Origin: Amborella trichopoda
Lineage: Eukaryota; Streptophyta; Magnoliopsida; Amborellales; Amborellaceae
DNA length: 64,000 nucleotides
Direction of reading: 5' to 3'
NCBI RefSeq assembly: GCF_000471905.2
Contig: NW_006499617.1
Location: forward strand, 1,273,321 to 1,337,320
Part shown: in pieces, positions 12,904-24,151 of the stretch
Position numbering within the stretch: position 1 is the stretch's first letter
Layout: each line of letters opens with the position of its first letter
Position numbers and translations under genes: made by a program
The notes under the pieces: generated by a model
Database searches by the model: none
Seen by the model: the letters and a program-made list of their open reading frames with translations, nothing else
Told to the model about the DNA's origin: nothing

Positions 12904-13776
12904 CTCCTTAGTAAAAATTCACAAACTTCCATCACGTTTAGCCTTGAGGTTTTGATGGACCTCTCACCAAAACTGCGATCTAGGACTTGGCAGGTCAACT
13001 CTTCTCGCACAGAAGAGAGTTGTCTTCATCAGATGCGGGCAATGGATGAGGGCCAGGAACCGAAGTCATCTTGGGCCGAGGTGGATGAAGGACTCAATCT
13101 TCCATGAGGTCCATGCCTCTAGCTCTCTTATGAGCTCTAGAGACATGACCTAAGTGATAGGGCTGGTTCAGGATGGTAATGTTGGGAAAAACCTTCGAGT
13201 ACCAAGGCTAAAGGTGCTTGCTCGATGAAGAAGGAGCAGGCCTGAGCAAGGTTCATGAGGAGGCATGAGTTGAGGGCAAGGCGACACTTGAGATGGCGAT
13301 GCATGTGAGCCCTTCAAAGAAGGATCTCGAGGGACCTAGGGGTCCACCTGGGCTCGTGCAAGTGATCTGGGAACTACGAGTAGGTGTCTGTAAGAGAATG
13401 GGTGCAGGCCTGCTCCTTATAGGGTACGCTTGTGTTTTCATAGTAAGAGGATGAAGAGGTCATTTCCTATGTACTCGTGTTGGCACAAGAACGGCGTTGC
13501 CCTGAGCAGTGAGATGCATATGAGTAGCGTGAGCAGGATCTGGCCTTGAAAGGTTCGATCTTGGTCACACGATCAAGTTAACATAAGGGTTTCCCCGAGG
13601 TATGGCTTGAGTTAACACAAGGATGCGCTTTCAAAAAAGAAGAAAGAAAGATGGGGGAAGAGAGAATTCGACCAAGCGAGAGGATCAGAGCAATGACTAG
13701 GCTGGTTGATAATTGGCCTAACGTGGCAGCAAAACAGGCTCTGTAAAGAAAACCTGCTTACGGGTTCACCACTAGA
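12904..13776 (-). other. leader and probable primer-binding site
   Basis: About 870 bp lie between the 5' LTR and gag. Immediately after the LTR end (minus AATAACA) comes a short spacer, then TGGTGAACCCGTAAGC (minus, ending near 13758). This is the expected place and form of a tRNA primer-binding site. The tRNA was not identified. Small ORFs in the leader match nothing known to me. Confidence 0.5.
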
Positions 13777-14019
13777 TGTTATTACCAATATCGACCAACT
13801 AAGCACGATGGTCAACCTATCGTGGCACTAAAGAGGGCCAAGTGATCCTGGCACAACAAGATTACGGCTAGACGATAGGCATGCCATGAGTTGCTAACCT
13901 CAATCCCTCTTGGTCAAACACAAGAGTAGCAGAGGAATGGTTGAAGAGAAGAAGGGAACAGATAGAAGGAGAGAGAAGAAGGAAGAGAGGAGAGAGAAGA
14001 AGGGAGAGAAGATGCAGTC

Positions 14020-15372
14020 GGAACTATACATTGCCGACTGTTTCAGGAGATGAGAGAGAGGAAGTTGTCGGTGTTAAGTCTCACCAACTGACAAAAAAAG
14101 AAGAGGGAGAAAATCAATTGGTGCTAGGTCTTCTCCGACTAACAGAGGAAAAGAGAGGAAACCAGTCGACATTAGGTCTCATCGACTGACAAAAGAACAG
14201 AGAGAAAACCAACCGGCGCTAGGTCTCACCGACTGACAAAAGAAGAGAGAGAAAATCAGTCGATGTTAGGTCTCACTGACTGATAGAAGAAGAGAGAGAA
14301 GACCAACTGATGCTAACTCTCATCGACTGATAAAAGAAGAGAGAGAAAACTAGTCGACACTAGGTCTCATCAATTGATAGAAGAAGAGAGAGAAAATCAG
14401 TCGGTGCTAGGTCTTACCGACTGATAGAAGAAGAGATAGAAAACCAATCGGAACAAGGTCTCGTCGACTGGTAAAAGAAGAGAGAGAAGACCAATCGACG
14501 GTAGGTCTCACCGACTGACAAAGGAAAAGAGACAAAACCAGTCGACGCTAAGTCTCGTCATCTGATAAAAGAAGAGAGAGAAAACCAGTCAGTGCTAAGT
14601 CTCATCAATTGATAGAAGAAGAGAGAGAAAATCAGTCGGTGCTAGGTCTCACCAACTGATAGAAGAAGAGAGAGAAGACCAATTAGTGCTAGGTCTCGCC
14701 TACTGATAGAGAAAGAGAGAGAAACTCAATCAGAGCTAGATCTCATCGACTAAAAGAGGAAGAGAGAGAAGGCCTAGTCGGTGCTAGGTCTTGCCAACTG
14801 CTAGAGGAACAGAGAGAAAACTAGTCGGCACTAGGTCTCGTCGACTGATAGAAGAAAAGAGAGAAGGCCCGGTCGGCGCTAGGTCTCATCGATTGACAGA
14901 GAGAGATAGAGACGAGAAGATAAGAAAGAGAAAGGGACAGAGAAAAGAGAGAAGAGAGAGAAGGCCCAGTCGGAACTAGGTCTCTCCGACTGACAGAGAA
15001 ACAAAGAGAAGACCAACTGGCGTTAAGCCTAGTTGACTGACAGAGGAACAGAGAAGGTCCAGTCGGTACTAGGTCTCGCCGACTGATAAAGAGAGAGAGA
15101 GAGGAGACCAACCGGCAATAAGTCTTACCGACTGACAGAGGAAGAGGGAGAAGGCCCAATCGGTGCTAGGTCTTGCCAATTAACAGAGAGAGAGATAGAG
15201 ACGAGAAGAGAAGAAAGAGAAAGAGATAGAGAAAAGAGAGAAGATAGAGAAGGCCCAATCGGCACTAGGTCTCGCCGACTGTCAAAGAGAGAGAGGAGAC
15301 CATTCGGTGCTAAGCCTCACCGACTGACAGAGGAAGAGAGAGAAGGCCCAGTCGATGCTTGGTCTCATGACT
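14020..15372. repeat. array of about 25 hairpin-forming 47-48 bp units in the LTR
   Basis: Each unit has a left arm like CAGTCGGT, a 10-base loop like GCTAGGTCTC, a right arm like ACCGACTG, and a purine-rich spacer (AGAAGAAGAGAGAGAAAAC). Successive units near 14161, 14209 and 14257 show the period. Several units keep a perfect stem with different bases, for example CAGTCGGA/TCCGACTG near 14967 and CAGTCGA/TCGACTG near 14161. Others carry one or more mismatches. There is no coding potential. Confidence 0.85.
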
Positions 15373-15640
15373 GACAGAGAGAGAGGCAGAGATGAGAAGC
15401 GAAGAAAGACAAAAAGATATAGAAAAGAGAGAAGAGAGAGAAGAGAGAGAGAGAGAGAGAAGAGAGAGAAAGAGAAGAAGAGAGAGAAAGAAGAGAAGAA
15501 GAGAGAGAAGAGAGAAAATAAGGAGAGAGAGAGAGAAGGAGAGAGCGAAAGAGAGATAGGAGAGAGAAAGAGAGAGAAGAGAGTGAAGAGAGTGAAAAGG
15601 AGAGAGGGAGGAGAGAGAAAGTTACATACTCGAAGGGTAC
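15373..15640. repeat. GA-rich low-complexity tract
   Basis: About 270 bp of nearly pure purine on the plus strand (GAGA/GAAG/AAGA) continue the spacer sequence of the hairpin array. The same type of tract opens the window at 1-75 and belongs to the other LTR copy. The long ORFs that cross it on both strands are low-complexity artefacts. Confidence 0.9.
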
Positions 15641-17070
15641 TGACCCTTTTCGTATCTCTCCTCTCTCTCTCTCCAATATGTACTCACAAGCTCAAGCAAG
15701 GAATCAAAATTTTTATTCAATCTTCCAACCATCAATGGAAGACCGAGGGGTCTCTTCTTTTTACAATGAGGTAGTGCCTGTTTATTTAGAATTATGCCCA
15801 AATATGAGTGGATTGATCAAAATTAAACCTAATTTTTTAAAATTAAGATTTAATTGAATTAAAAGAAATTCTAGAAATGGGTGCAAAAGGACTGTTTTGC
15901 CCTTGCCTAACAATGTGTGAAATTTCATAACAGTCCCTACTGCTACCCAAGAACTTGTGTGATCTTTCGTGGCTGATCCAGGGTTGGTCTGAAGCCCATT
16001 TGATCAAAATATTATTGTTTTCTTGCAGGGCTCGACATGACGATCGTTTTGATACCAACTTCAAGCTATGACTCATGTCTTTGAGTCATGATCACGCGAC
16101 TTGAAATTTGTTTAAATCTTGGAAACTTTGGATCGATAGTGCACTCGTTCCTTGACTTGATGTTTTTCTATAATTTTTTCATCGTAATGCACTAAGCATT
16201 CCATCACGATTGTGTGGCAACAACGAGACGCGATTTGGAGCTCGAACGAAGATTTCACAACTTTTGAGTTTTGGCCGGAATCTACAATCCGATGGCTGAA
16301 ATTTCAATTAATTTGTTGGCTTCGTGCATGAAATCTGGCCATCCATCATGTACGGGGTTCAGACCAATGATAGCCCTGGACCTTACACACACAATGGAAT
16401 TAGTTTCGCATTGATTCGTTGCGCGAGCGTCATGATTTGGTCAATCGGGCGAGGCGTGTCGCTGCTGAATTTTCTACAATTTCTTCACAGATCGGCAACT
16501 TCTATCTGGCTTTTCTCCTTGCTCGAACATCGTCTCAAGGCGTGCCACATATCAAAATGTTCGTCTTGAGGAGCGATCCGACGTGGAACAAGTGAGTTAC
16601 AGGCTCCGAAAGTGACTGCCCGTGACTGTAAATATAGCCATCGTTAATGGTGTTTTGGTGTAGTGAGGCAACACGGGAATAGTGTGCGGCCCCTCCCGTT
16701 TCAATGTTTTGCTCATATCTTTGTTTTGGAGTGTTTGATTAAGCCGAAACTTGGCCCATAATGGTATTCGACCGTGTCGGATCTTATGGCAGTGGTCGCA
16801 CAGTGATTTAAGACACCAAAAAATTTAGTTCCAATTATAAGATTCGTTTCAAGGTGCTAGAGGCCATTTTTTCGAAAACAATTCATTTGTGTTCACTTTT
16901 TAGACAAGTCGGAATGCGATGAAACTTGGCAGTTAGTCTTTTGGAATGTTGATGACGATCTTGACCAATTCTGGTGCCATTATGAGATTGTTAAGAATTT
17001 TCACTGTTTTGTAGACTTTATTGACCTGCTTCCTACCAGAGACCAAGGTGCTGACAAATACGTTCAAACA

Positions 17071-17702
17071 AGGATCACGGTCGACCCGTCCAAGATTGAA
17101 GCCATACTTAAATGGGAGAGACCAGCAAATGTGACTGAAGTTCGTAGTTTCCTAGGGTAGCCGGATGTTGTAGGTGCTTTGTATAGGGACTCTCAAAACT
17201 AGCGCTTCCTCTAACTCAGCTAACCCAGAAGAACGTAAAGTTGTTGTGGTCAAACGATAGTGAGAGAAGTTTCCAAGAACTCAAGAAGAGACTTACCACC
17301 GCCCCAATCCTGGCATTGCCCGAGGGAAATGAAGATTTCGTGATTTATATTAATGCATCCCATAGAGGGCTCGGGGCTGTACTAATGCAGAGAGGTAAGG
17401 TTATTGCCTATGCCTCCAGGCAACTAAAGTCGTACGAGTAAAACTATCCCACTCACTATTTGGAACTCGCAGCAGTAGTATTTGCATTAAAAATATGGAG
17501 GTACTACCTCTATGGAGGCCAGTTTAAGTTGTTCACGGACCACAAAAGCCTCAAGTACATGTTTTCTCAAAAGGAGTTGAACATGAGGTAAGAAGATGGA
17601 TGGACCTACTACATGACTATGACTGCACAATTGAATACCATCTAGGTAAGACTGATATTGTAGCTGACGCCTTAAGTTGGAACATCGTGGTCTCGGTAGC
17701 AC
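17071..17702 (+). pseudogene. chromovirus RT end and RNase H (decayed)
   Basis: The reading starts with the RT connection (TVDPSKIEAILKWERP, then EVRSFLG) and meets a TAG at about 17158. After frame disturbance, RNase H is open at 17241-17441 (ERSFQELKKRL, then FVIYINASHRGLGAVLMQ). It continues after a TAA at about 17440 with [19 protein letters not shown] and ends near HLGKTDIVADALS. The first RNase H Asp position reads Asn (INASHRG), so this copy is probably catalytically dead even apart from the stops. Confidence 0.85.
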
Positions 17703-17703
17703 A

Positions 17704-19145
17704 ACTAATGGTGTGAGAAATTAAGTTGTTGGAAGATGTGGTAGAGTGGCTACCATTCCAACCTCTCAATAAAGAGAGTAAAATACTGTCATGTCTTAGG
17801 GTGGATCCCAACTCTTCCAACAAGTCCGAGTGGCTCAGAAAGAAGATCCCCACCTGATGAATTTCCTCGAAGTATTGAAGATAGAAGGGAAAGAGGATTT
17901 TTCTGTAGACAGTGATGAACAATTAAGGTTTAAGGGCCAAATATGTGTTCCCAATGATGAAAGTGTAGAAAGGGCCATTATGAAGGAAGGACACCACTCT
18001 CGCTACACGATACATCCTGGGGGTACAAAGATGTACCAGGATTTGAAAAGAGCATTTCAGTGGAACAACATGAAGCGAGATGTGGCACAATTTGTGGCTA
18101 AATGTCTAACATGCCAACTAGTGAAGGCCGAACATCAGAAACCTGTTGGACTATTACAACCCCTGCCCTTACCAGAATGGAAATGGGAACACATCATGAT
18201 AGACTTTATCCCTGGGTTGCCGAGATTGAATGCCGAGCATGATAGTAACTGGGTCGTGGTCGACCGACTGACTAAGGCTGCTCACTTATTGCCAGTTCGC
18301 ATGACCTATACATTAGACAAGTTGGCCCAGTTGTACAATCAGCACTGCGAACTGAGCTTACTTTTAGCACCGCCTTTCACCCCTAAATAGATAGGCAGTC
18401 GGAGAGGGACCATCTAAACCTTGGAAGACATGTTGAGAGCATGTGTGACTAATTTTAAAGGAAACTGGGAAGACCACTGACCCATGATAGAATTTTCCTA
18501 CAATAATAGCTTCCAAGTTAGTATCCAGATGGCACCTTATGAGGCCCTATATGGGAGGAAGTGTAGGCCGCCCATCTGCTAAGATGAAGTAGGTGAGAGA
18601 AATTATTGGGGCCCAAAATAGTACAAATGACCTCTGAAAAGGATTCCCTATTCAAAGAGCGGCTCCAAACCGGCCAAAGTCGACAAAAGAGTTACGCCGA
18701 CAATCATAGGAGAGATCGCGAATTTGAGGTGGGAGATCGGGTCTTCCTAAACGTATTGCCGACCAAGGGTATTATGAGATTTGGTAAGAAAGGGAAACTA
18801 AGCCCATGATTCATTGGGCCTTTTGAGATTCTGGAAAGGATTGAGAATGTGACATACTGACTGGCCTTGCCGCTTGAATTGGCCAGCATTCACAACGTCT
18901 TTCATGTATCCTAGTTAAGGAAGTATCAACCTGACCCATCCCATGTTTTGGAGTACGAACCAATCCCACTCAAGGAAGACCTAACCTGTGTTGAACAACC
19001 AATCGGGATATTGGACCAAAGAGTGCAAGTAATACGTAATAAAGAAATCCCCTTGGTCAGGGTACAGTGGCAATATCATGCAAGGGAAGAAACAACGTGG
19101 GAGCGGGAGGATGAAATTAGGGAGAAATACCCCCACCACTTTTGA
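17704..19145 (+). pseudogene. chromovirus integrase and chromodomain, with internal deletion
   Basis: The open stretch 17830-18390 holds the HHCC zinc-binding part (HHSRYTIHPGGTKMY, then CLTCQ) and the first catalytic Asp (IMIDFIPGLP). The text then jumps from LYNQHCEL to LLLAPPFTPK, so the segment that should contain the second catalytic Asp is missing. Later parts read TLEDMLRACVTNFKGNW and [14 protein letters not shown]. The end (about 18948-19145) is a chromodomain-like segment (VRVQWQYHAREETTWERED) of the kind used by chromoviruses for heterochromatin targeting. Confidence 0.85.
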
Positions 19146-19156
19146 TTTTGGATTTT

Positions 19157-19169
19157 AAGGGGGTGATGA
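19157..19169 (+). other. polypurine tract
   Basis: AAGGGGGTGATGA lies directly before the LTR start TGTAAGGGCC. This is the normal place for the plus-strand primer of reverse transcription. A nearly identical tract precedes the related LTR at 53790. Confidence 0.8.
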
Positions 19170-21185
19170 TGTAAGGGCCACAATTCATTTAAATTGGACC
19201 ACTCGCAGCAGTGGAGAGAGAAGGAAGTTGAGAAAGACAGAAGCGCACGCTTGGTGCCAAGGGCAGAGGTTAGCACCGTCTGGGTGAAAGCTAACACCCC
19301 TCGTGAAGGTGAAACAATGGTAACGCCGCAAGCGAGCAGGAGGTATCGCAGCGAGTGTGACAGGTGTATCGCCGCGCGCGAAAGGAGTAAGAGGCATCAC
19401 CGCATGTGTATCGCTGCTTGAGGTAACGCGATGCGTGGTTGGTCAAGTGTGTAGCCATCAGCAGTGTCAACGTCGTGCCAGGTTTATCAGCATCGTGCCT
19501 GTTTGTCAGTGTCACTCTGCATGTGTGACGTCAGCCACAATGTTTTCCCCTAGCCAACCGTGACGTCAGCCACAGTGGTTCGCACCAACCCCCACGTCTA
19601 TAAATCTCGCCCTTCCCCTACCACCGTTTGCTTTTCAATCTCTCTCTCTCTCTCTCTCTAGCACTTAGCGTGGAGTGAAACGACTGGCTGTAGTAGGCGA
19701 CCTGCACGTGAGGTTTCAAGAGTGCAGCTACCTTCGAAGGGAGCAAGGGGCGACGATCAAACTGTGCGAGGGGGTTTAGGAGTGCCTTGACCATGAAAGT
19801 GGATTTAGTGATATGTCTGAAAGAACAATGAATGTAAAATGAAAGATAAATGAATGGGGAACATGGCCTATGAACTTTGGGAAATCATAACGTCATTTTC
19901 TTACTAAAATTACAAGTTCACTTGATACGATTAAGACAAAATTATGATTTAAGTTGATTTATAGAATGGTGTAGAATATGGTGATGACATGTTAATGCTT
20001 GAGGGGAGGTGATATTTCCAGCAACTGTGTGGGCTCCAGCCCTGAGCTTTTCACTGGCTAAACGGTGCCCAAATGGGCCCAAATTTGCTGTAAATGAAAG
20101 ATACACATGTCTAGTTAAAGTTTGCTTTTTGTATCATGATGAAATATTACATGGATCAAAATATATGGACTAAAACGTGAGACATATCATTTCTCATAGT
20201 CACTGTAAATTTCGGCGACTGTCACTCCTTTTGTGCATCACCATCTATGCATTGCCGCTTGTGTTTGGGCATCATCGTCTGAGCATTGCCTCTAGTGTTT
20301 GTGCATCGTCGTCTGTGCATTGCTGCTTGTGTTTGTGGATCGCCATCTGTGAAAACCGCATGTGCATTGCCGCCTGTGTTTGATCATCGCCGTATGTGAA
20401 AACTGCATGTGTGTAGTGTCGTGCATAGCGTCATGCACATGACACCGTCCATGCAGCGCCGTGCGCACAATGTCGCGTATGTATCGTCGTGCATGTAGCA
20501 CTGCATGCATAGTGCCATGTGAGTAGCACCGTGCGTATGGCGTCGTGCGTGTCACTGCTATCTGAGTGTCATGCAACAACCCTCATGTCATAAACACTAA
20601 ATACCATATTTTTTTGTGAATGGTACTATGCGGTTATACTCTATGTGAAATTTGATAAGTCCCTTATTGATGTGATTATTCCAAGATGAAATCTTCATGA
20701 TAAGTACCAAGATTCTGTTGGTGATATTCATGTATAAATGTTATGCTAAGACGCATGTAATGAATGCTTCGTGCTAATTGTCATACTATTATGATGAGAA
20801 TGTGATTCATCTGCTGTAAACCATTGAGTTGGCATAAATGAATTGAATGCTCGAGCATCGAAAGATGCCTTAATGATGACCACTACGCAAAGGGATACAC
20901 ATTGGTAGTGAGTATTGTACTGTTACAATGACAAGAATACTGGCCACCGTTTACTGATACTGGCCACTACGAGATGGAGCACCCATCGGTAGTAGAGATT
21001 GATATATCGAGAAGGCGACGCCAGCACATTCCCTAACCCGCACAATGACAGGAACTGGAGGGTCACTCCCTGTAAATCATGAGATGAGATATGTGATTAA
21101 TGCATCCAATGCACGTAGAGGACCGTATGCTTGAGTTGAGGGTATTATGAAGTGGATTAACCTGCTTGTCATTACCCTCCCTCCT
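19170..21185 (+). repeat. 3' LTR of the Tekay-like element, truncated
   Basis: It starts TGTAAGGGCCACAATTC and aligns with the solo LTR 46012-48952 until CATTACCCTCCCTCCT. After that it jumps to unrelated Tat-like coding sequence, so roughly the last 770 bp are missing. It holds a CT microsatellite at 19640-19660 and short-period repeats rich in GTGCATCG at 20220-20560, which the solo LTR shares. Confidence 0.85.
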
Positions 21186-21199
21186 GGGGTCCCTCGATA

Positions 21200-22793
21200 T
21201 TTTTTGTGATTTCTAGTTGATCGTCCGACAACTTAAAGGGACATGCGAGGTTTGCAAGGATGAACTCAAATCATATTATAGTACCATAAGGTACCTCCTA
21301 GGGAAGATTTATGAGGCCACCCTGACTCATATTCCCAACGATCAAATGCCTAGGTTGATGCATTAGCTAAACTGAGAGCTTCCATGATCATCGAGCCTGA
21401 GGTACCGCTTCAGATCCCTATACAAGAATGGTGACCCATCCCTATGATGGAAAAGGTAGATTCTAAAGATGAAGAAAATCTATGGATGGAGTTTCCCCCA
21501 TACCCTCAAGGAGTTATGAGGAAATTAATGGAAGAGCCTACTCCCGATGGTATCGTTGCAGTGGCAGAAGCATCCCTGCCAGATTGACATCAGCCTTTCC
21601 TAGAATACTTAGTCCATGACCAACTCCCTAAGGTTAGGAAAGATAAGCAAGCCCTTAAAAGGGGAGCCACGAGATTTACTCTCCTCAATGACCAACTATA
21701 TAGGAGGTCATATGACGGAATGTTGTTAAGATGCCTTCCGTATGAAGAAGGACAAGCAACGTTAAAGGAGGTGCATGATGGGGTATGCGGCATACACCAA
21801 CCCGAACCCAAGTTGTACCACTAATTGCATCAGATGGGGTATTTCTGGCCCACTACGGCTAAAGATGCACTTAAATATGCCAAGAAATGTCACACGTTCC
21901 AAGTGCACGCTGACCACATTCACCAATTGCCAAAGCCTTTGCATCCAACTCTCATGACTTAGCCTTTTTCTCAATGGGGAATGGATATCGTGGGACCCAT
22001 TACCTCTCTCTCAGCAAATGGCCATTTATATATATTGGTAGCTATCCACTACTTCTCTAAGTGGGCTGAAGTCGTCTCACTACAAAGAGTAACTAGCAAG
22101 ATAGTGGCTGATTTCATTCGCTACCATATTATGTATCAATACGAGGTACCGAATAGGATTATGTTCGCCAATTGGCCAGTCACTTTAACACCAACTAGAG
22201 GTACTCATCCATGCATAACCCATTGGAAAATGGACAAGTCGAAGCCTTCAACAAAAGTCTTTGCAAGGTCTTGAAAAAGACCATAAAGAAGGATCGACAC
22301 GATTAGCATGAAAGACTCCCCGAGGCTGTTTGAGCCTATTGGACAACGAGCAAGAACGCCACTTTGATGACCCCGTATTTGTTGGTCTACGGGGCAGAAG
22401 CAGTGTTACCCTTGGAAGTTCAACTACCCTCACTAAGGGTGGATGTCCATTATGGGCTAACCAATGATGTACAAGTCAAACTCTGACACAACTAGTTAAA
22501 CGCACTCTACGAAAAGCGGTTGGTAGCTCACTAAAAGCTAGAAGTTTATCTGGCAAGAATAAGGCAAGCTTTTGACAAGAAGCTGAGGATACAGTCTTTC
22601 AAACCCAGCGACTTCGTTCTAGCCATGAGACACCCTATTGGTGCACCTCAATCTGAATTTCAGCCCAAATGGGATGGAACATATGTCATTAAGAAGGCAT
22701 ACTCTGCTGGACAATACCTCCTTTGTACCAAGATAGGAGAAGATGCTATGCCCCCAATCAATGGGAGGCATTTGAAGAAATATTATCCCTAAA
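21200..22793 (+). pseudogene. Tat-type RNase H end and integrase (decayed)
   Basis: RNase H text (LIVRQLKGTCEVCKDELKSY, then LTHIPNDQMPR) is followed by integrase. The first Asp is present (QWGMDIVGPITS, 21981 on). The second Asp position reads MFANWP, so it is lost. The Glu region reads NGQVEAFNKSLCKVL in another frame. The CxxC of the zinc-binding part reads CHTF, also damaged. The C-terminus (SFKPSDFVLAMRHPIG, then PPINGRHLKKYYP) is well preserved and parallels the minus-strand element's end at 6266. Confidence 0.85.
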
Positions 22794-23045
22794 AAGATTG
22801 AGATAGTCCGTGATGTATGACTCTAAACTATTTATCATATAGTCCGAGCTGCAAAGACCTTAAACTATTTAGCACATGGCGGGTCTATCTTAACTTACCA
22901 AGACTAGGCCTTGATGTTATATAACATCTGCCACATAATCCCTTCTCATGATCATAAACTGAGTCAAGTTGTGGTCGAAGATGCATGGCCCTAAAAGGCC
23001 TATCAATAGGCCCATGGCGTATGACCCAAACCATCGTCAGATAGT

Positions 23046-23590
23046 CCCTCCTGTATGATTCTAAACTACTGTACTCTTTGGAGTCTTAAGGCTCAAGTAT
23101 TGGCCACCCATATCCTTTTAACAAAGGGTTAAGAAGGCTTTTCAAATAGTCCTTCATGTATGACTCTAAAATACAGTACTCCTTGGAGTCTTAGGGCTCT
23201 AAGAATTGGCCACCCATACCCTTTCTACAAAGGGTTAGAAAGGAACTTCACATTGTCCTTCATGTATGACTCTAAACAACAGTACTCCTTAGAGTCTTAT
23301 TGCTCTAAGAATTGGCCACCCATACTTTTTTTACGAAAGGGTTAGGACGGCTTTTTCATATAGTCCTTCCTGTACAACTCCAAACCACATTACTCCTTGG
23401 AGTCTTAGGGTTCTAAGAATTGACCACCCATACAATTTTTACAAATGGTTAGTAAGGCTTTTCACATAGTCCTTCCTATACAACTCTAAACTACAATAGT
23501 CCTTGAAGTCTTAGGGCTCTAAGAATTGGCCACTCATACCGTTTTTATAAATGGTTAGGAAGTCTTTTTCATATGGTCTTCTTGAATGAC
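23046..23590. repeat. tandem array, unit about 104-108 bp
   Basis: About five copies each start with CCTTCATGTATGACTCTAAA or a close variant. They continue with CTCCTTGGAGTCTTAGGGCT, then GAATTGGCCACCCATA and a CTTTTCACATAGT end. The array lies just after the integrase end, in the 3' non-coding part of the second Tat-like element. Related single motifs occur from about 22800. Confidence 0.9.
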
Positions 23591-24151
23591 ATTAAACTAC
23601 GGTGTTCCTCCAAAAGTTTTTAGAGTTACCATGTCACTCATATCTGAGAAGCTAGGGCATGCCTTCTCATAGGCTATGATTGAAGTATGCAAGAATGCGT
23701 GCTAATTGGCAAGGTGTTGTGAAAATTCGTTTGAAGTCTTAAAGAATTAGATATATTTGTCAAGTCTATAAGTTAAAGAAAAAGGAAATAATCGAGTTAC
23801 TCATATGGAAAATGAGGAACAAAAACTAGACTAGCTAGTTCCCTTTCAGAAAAAAAAAAAAAGGACGTCGAATAACTGAAAATTTGATCATGTCAAGCAC
23901 GATTGGTAGAGGTGGAAGCCCGGACTAGGTTGGATCACCATAGGGAAGCTCGCCTTTTTCTAGAGTGCTAAGGACAACATTCAGCACTTCCACATTGGCC
24001 TGGTAAGGAATGACTCAGCTGACGAGCCTACTAAGGACACAGCGACTATGATAGATGAGTGAACCGCTAGAGGATCTTTCTCCATGATGCAAGCTTTTCC
24101 TTTTGATTTCCTCGACTCATCTATTTTTGGTTCAGCCTCTGGAGCAGGACT

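Larger units (their letters stand above)
1..17070 (-). mobile_element. Tat/Ogre-like Ty3/gypsy retrotransposon, cut by left window edge
   Basis: A very large LTR retrotransposon reads on the minus strand. The order from high to low coordinates is 5' LTR, leader, gag, RT-RNase H, a second RNase H-like part, integrase, a 4.7-kb non-coding 3' part and the 3' LTR. The region 1-1557 aligns with the right part of 13777-17070, and both copies end on the plus strand with TTCAAACA, so the element starts with TG on its own strand. Tat affinity comes from the RT and integrase style, the integrase ending PPINGRYLKKHSP, the extra RNase H, and the large size. The two LTR copies differ at about 10 of 59 bases at the outer end, so the insertion is old. 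It interrupts the chromovirus that resumes at 17071. The other TSD lies outside the window. Confidence 0.85.
13777..17070 (-). repeat. 5' LTR of the Tat/Ogre-like element
   Basis: The plus strand starts TGTTATTACC at 13777 and ends TTCAAACA at 17070. On the element strand it therefore begins TGTT and ends AACA, the expected inverted ends. The right part (about 15400-17070) matches 1-1557. The left part holds the hairpin array and the GA-rich tract. The length is about 3.3 kb. The left boundary is inferred from the terminal bases and the adjoining primer-site-like sequence, because its partner in the other LTR is outside the window. Confidence 0.7.
17071..21185 (+). mobile_element. Tekay-like chromovirus, right half, interrupted on the left
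   Basis: Coding sequence of a Ty3/gypsy chromovirus begins mid-domain exactly at the edge of the Tat/Ogre-like LTR. It runs through the end of RT, RNase H, integrase, chromodomain, PPT and 3' LTR. The first five bases, AGGAT (17071-17075), would be the TSD of the Tat/Ogre-like insertion. The left half of this element should lie beyond the left edge of the window. Stops are frequent. Confidence 0.8.

Noticed and set aside
14020..15372. Regular repeat-spacer layout suggesting a CRISPR array
   Set aside because: The spacers are themselves near-identical GA tracts, the repeats are diverged, no cas genes are present, and all surroundings are plant retroelements. It is a minisatellite in an LTR.
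15355..15774. 139-codon plus ORF (and a 103-codon minus ORF)
   Set aside because: It crosses a pure GA tract. The product is only Arg, Glu and Lys (or Leu and Ser) and is a low-complexity artefact.
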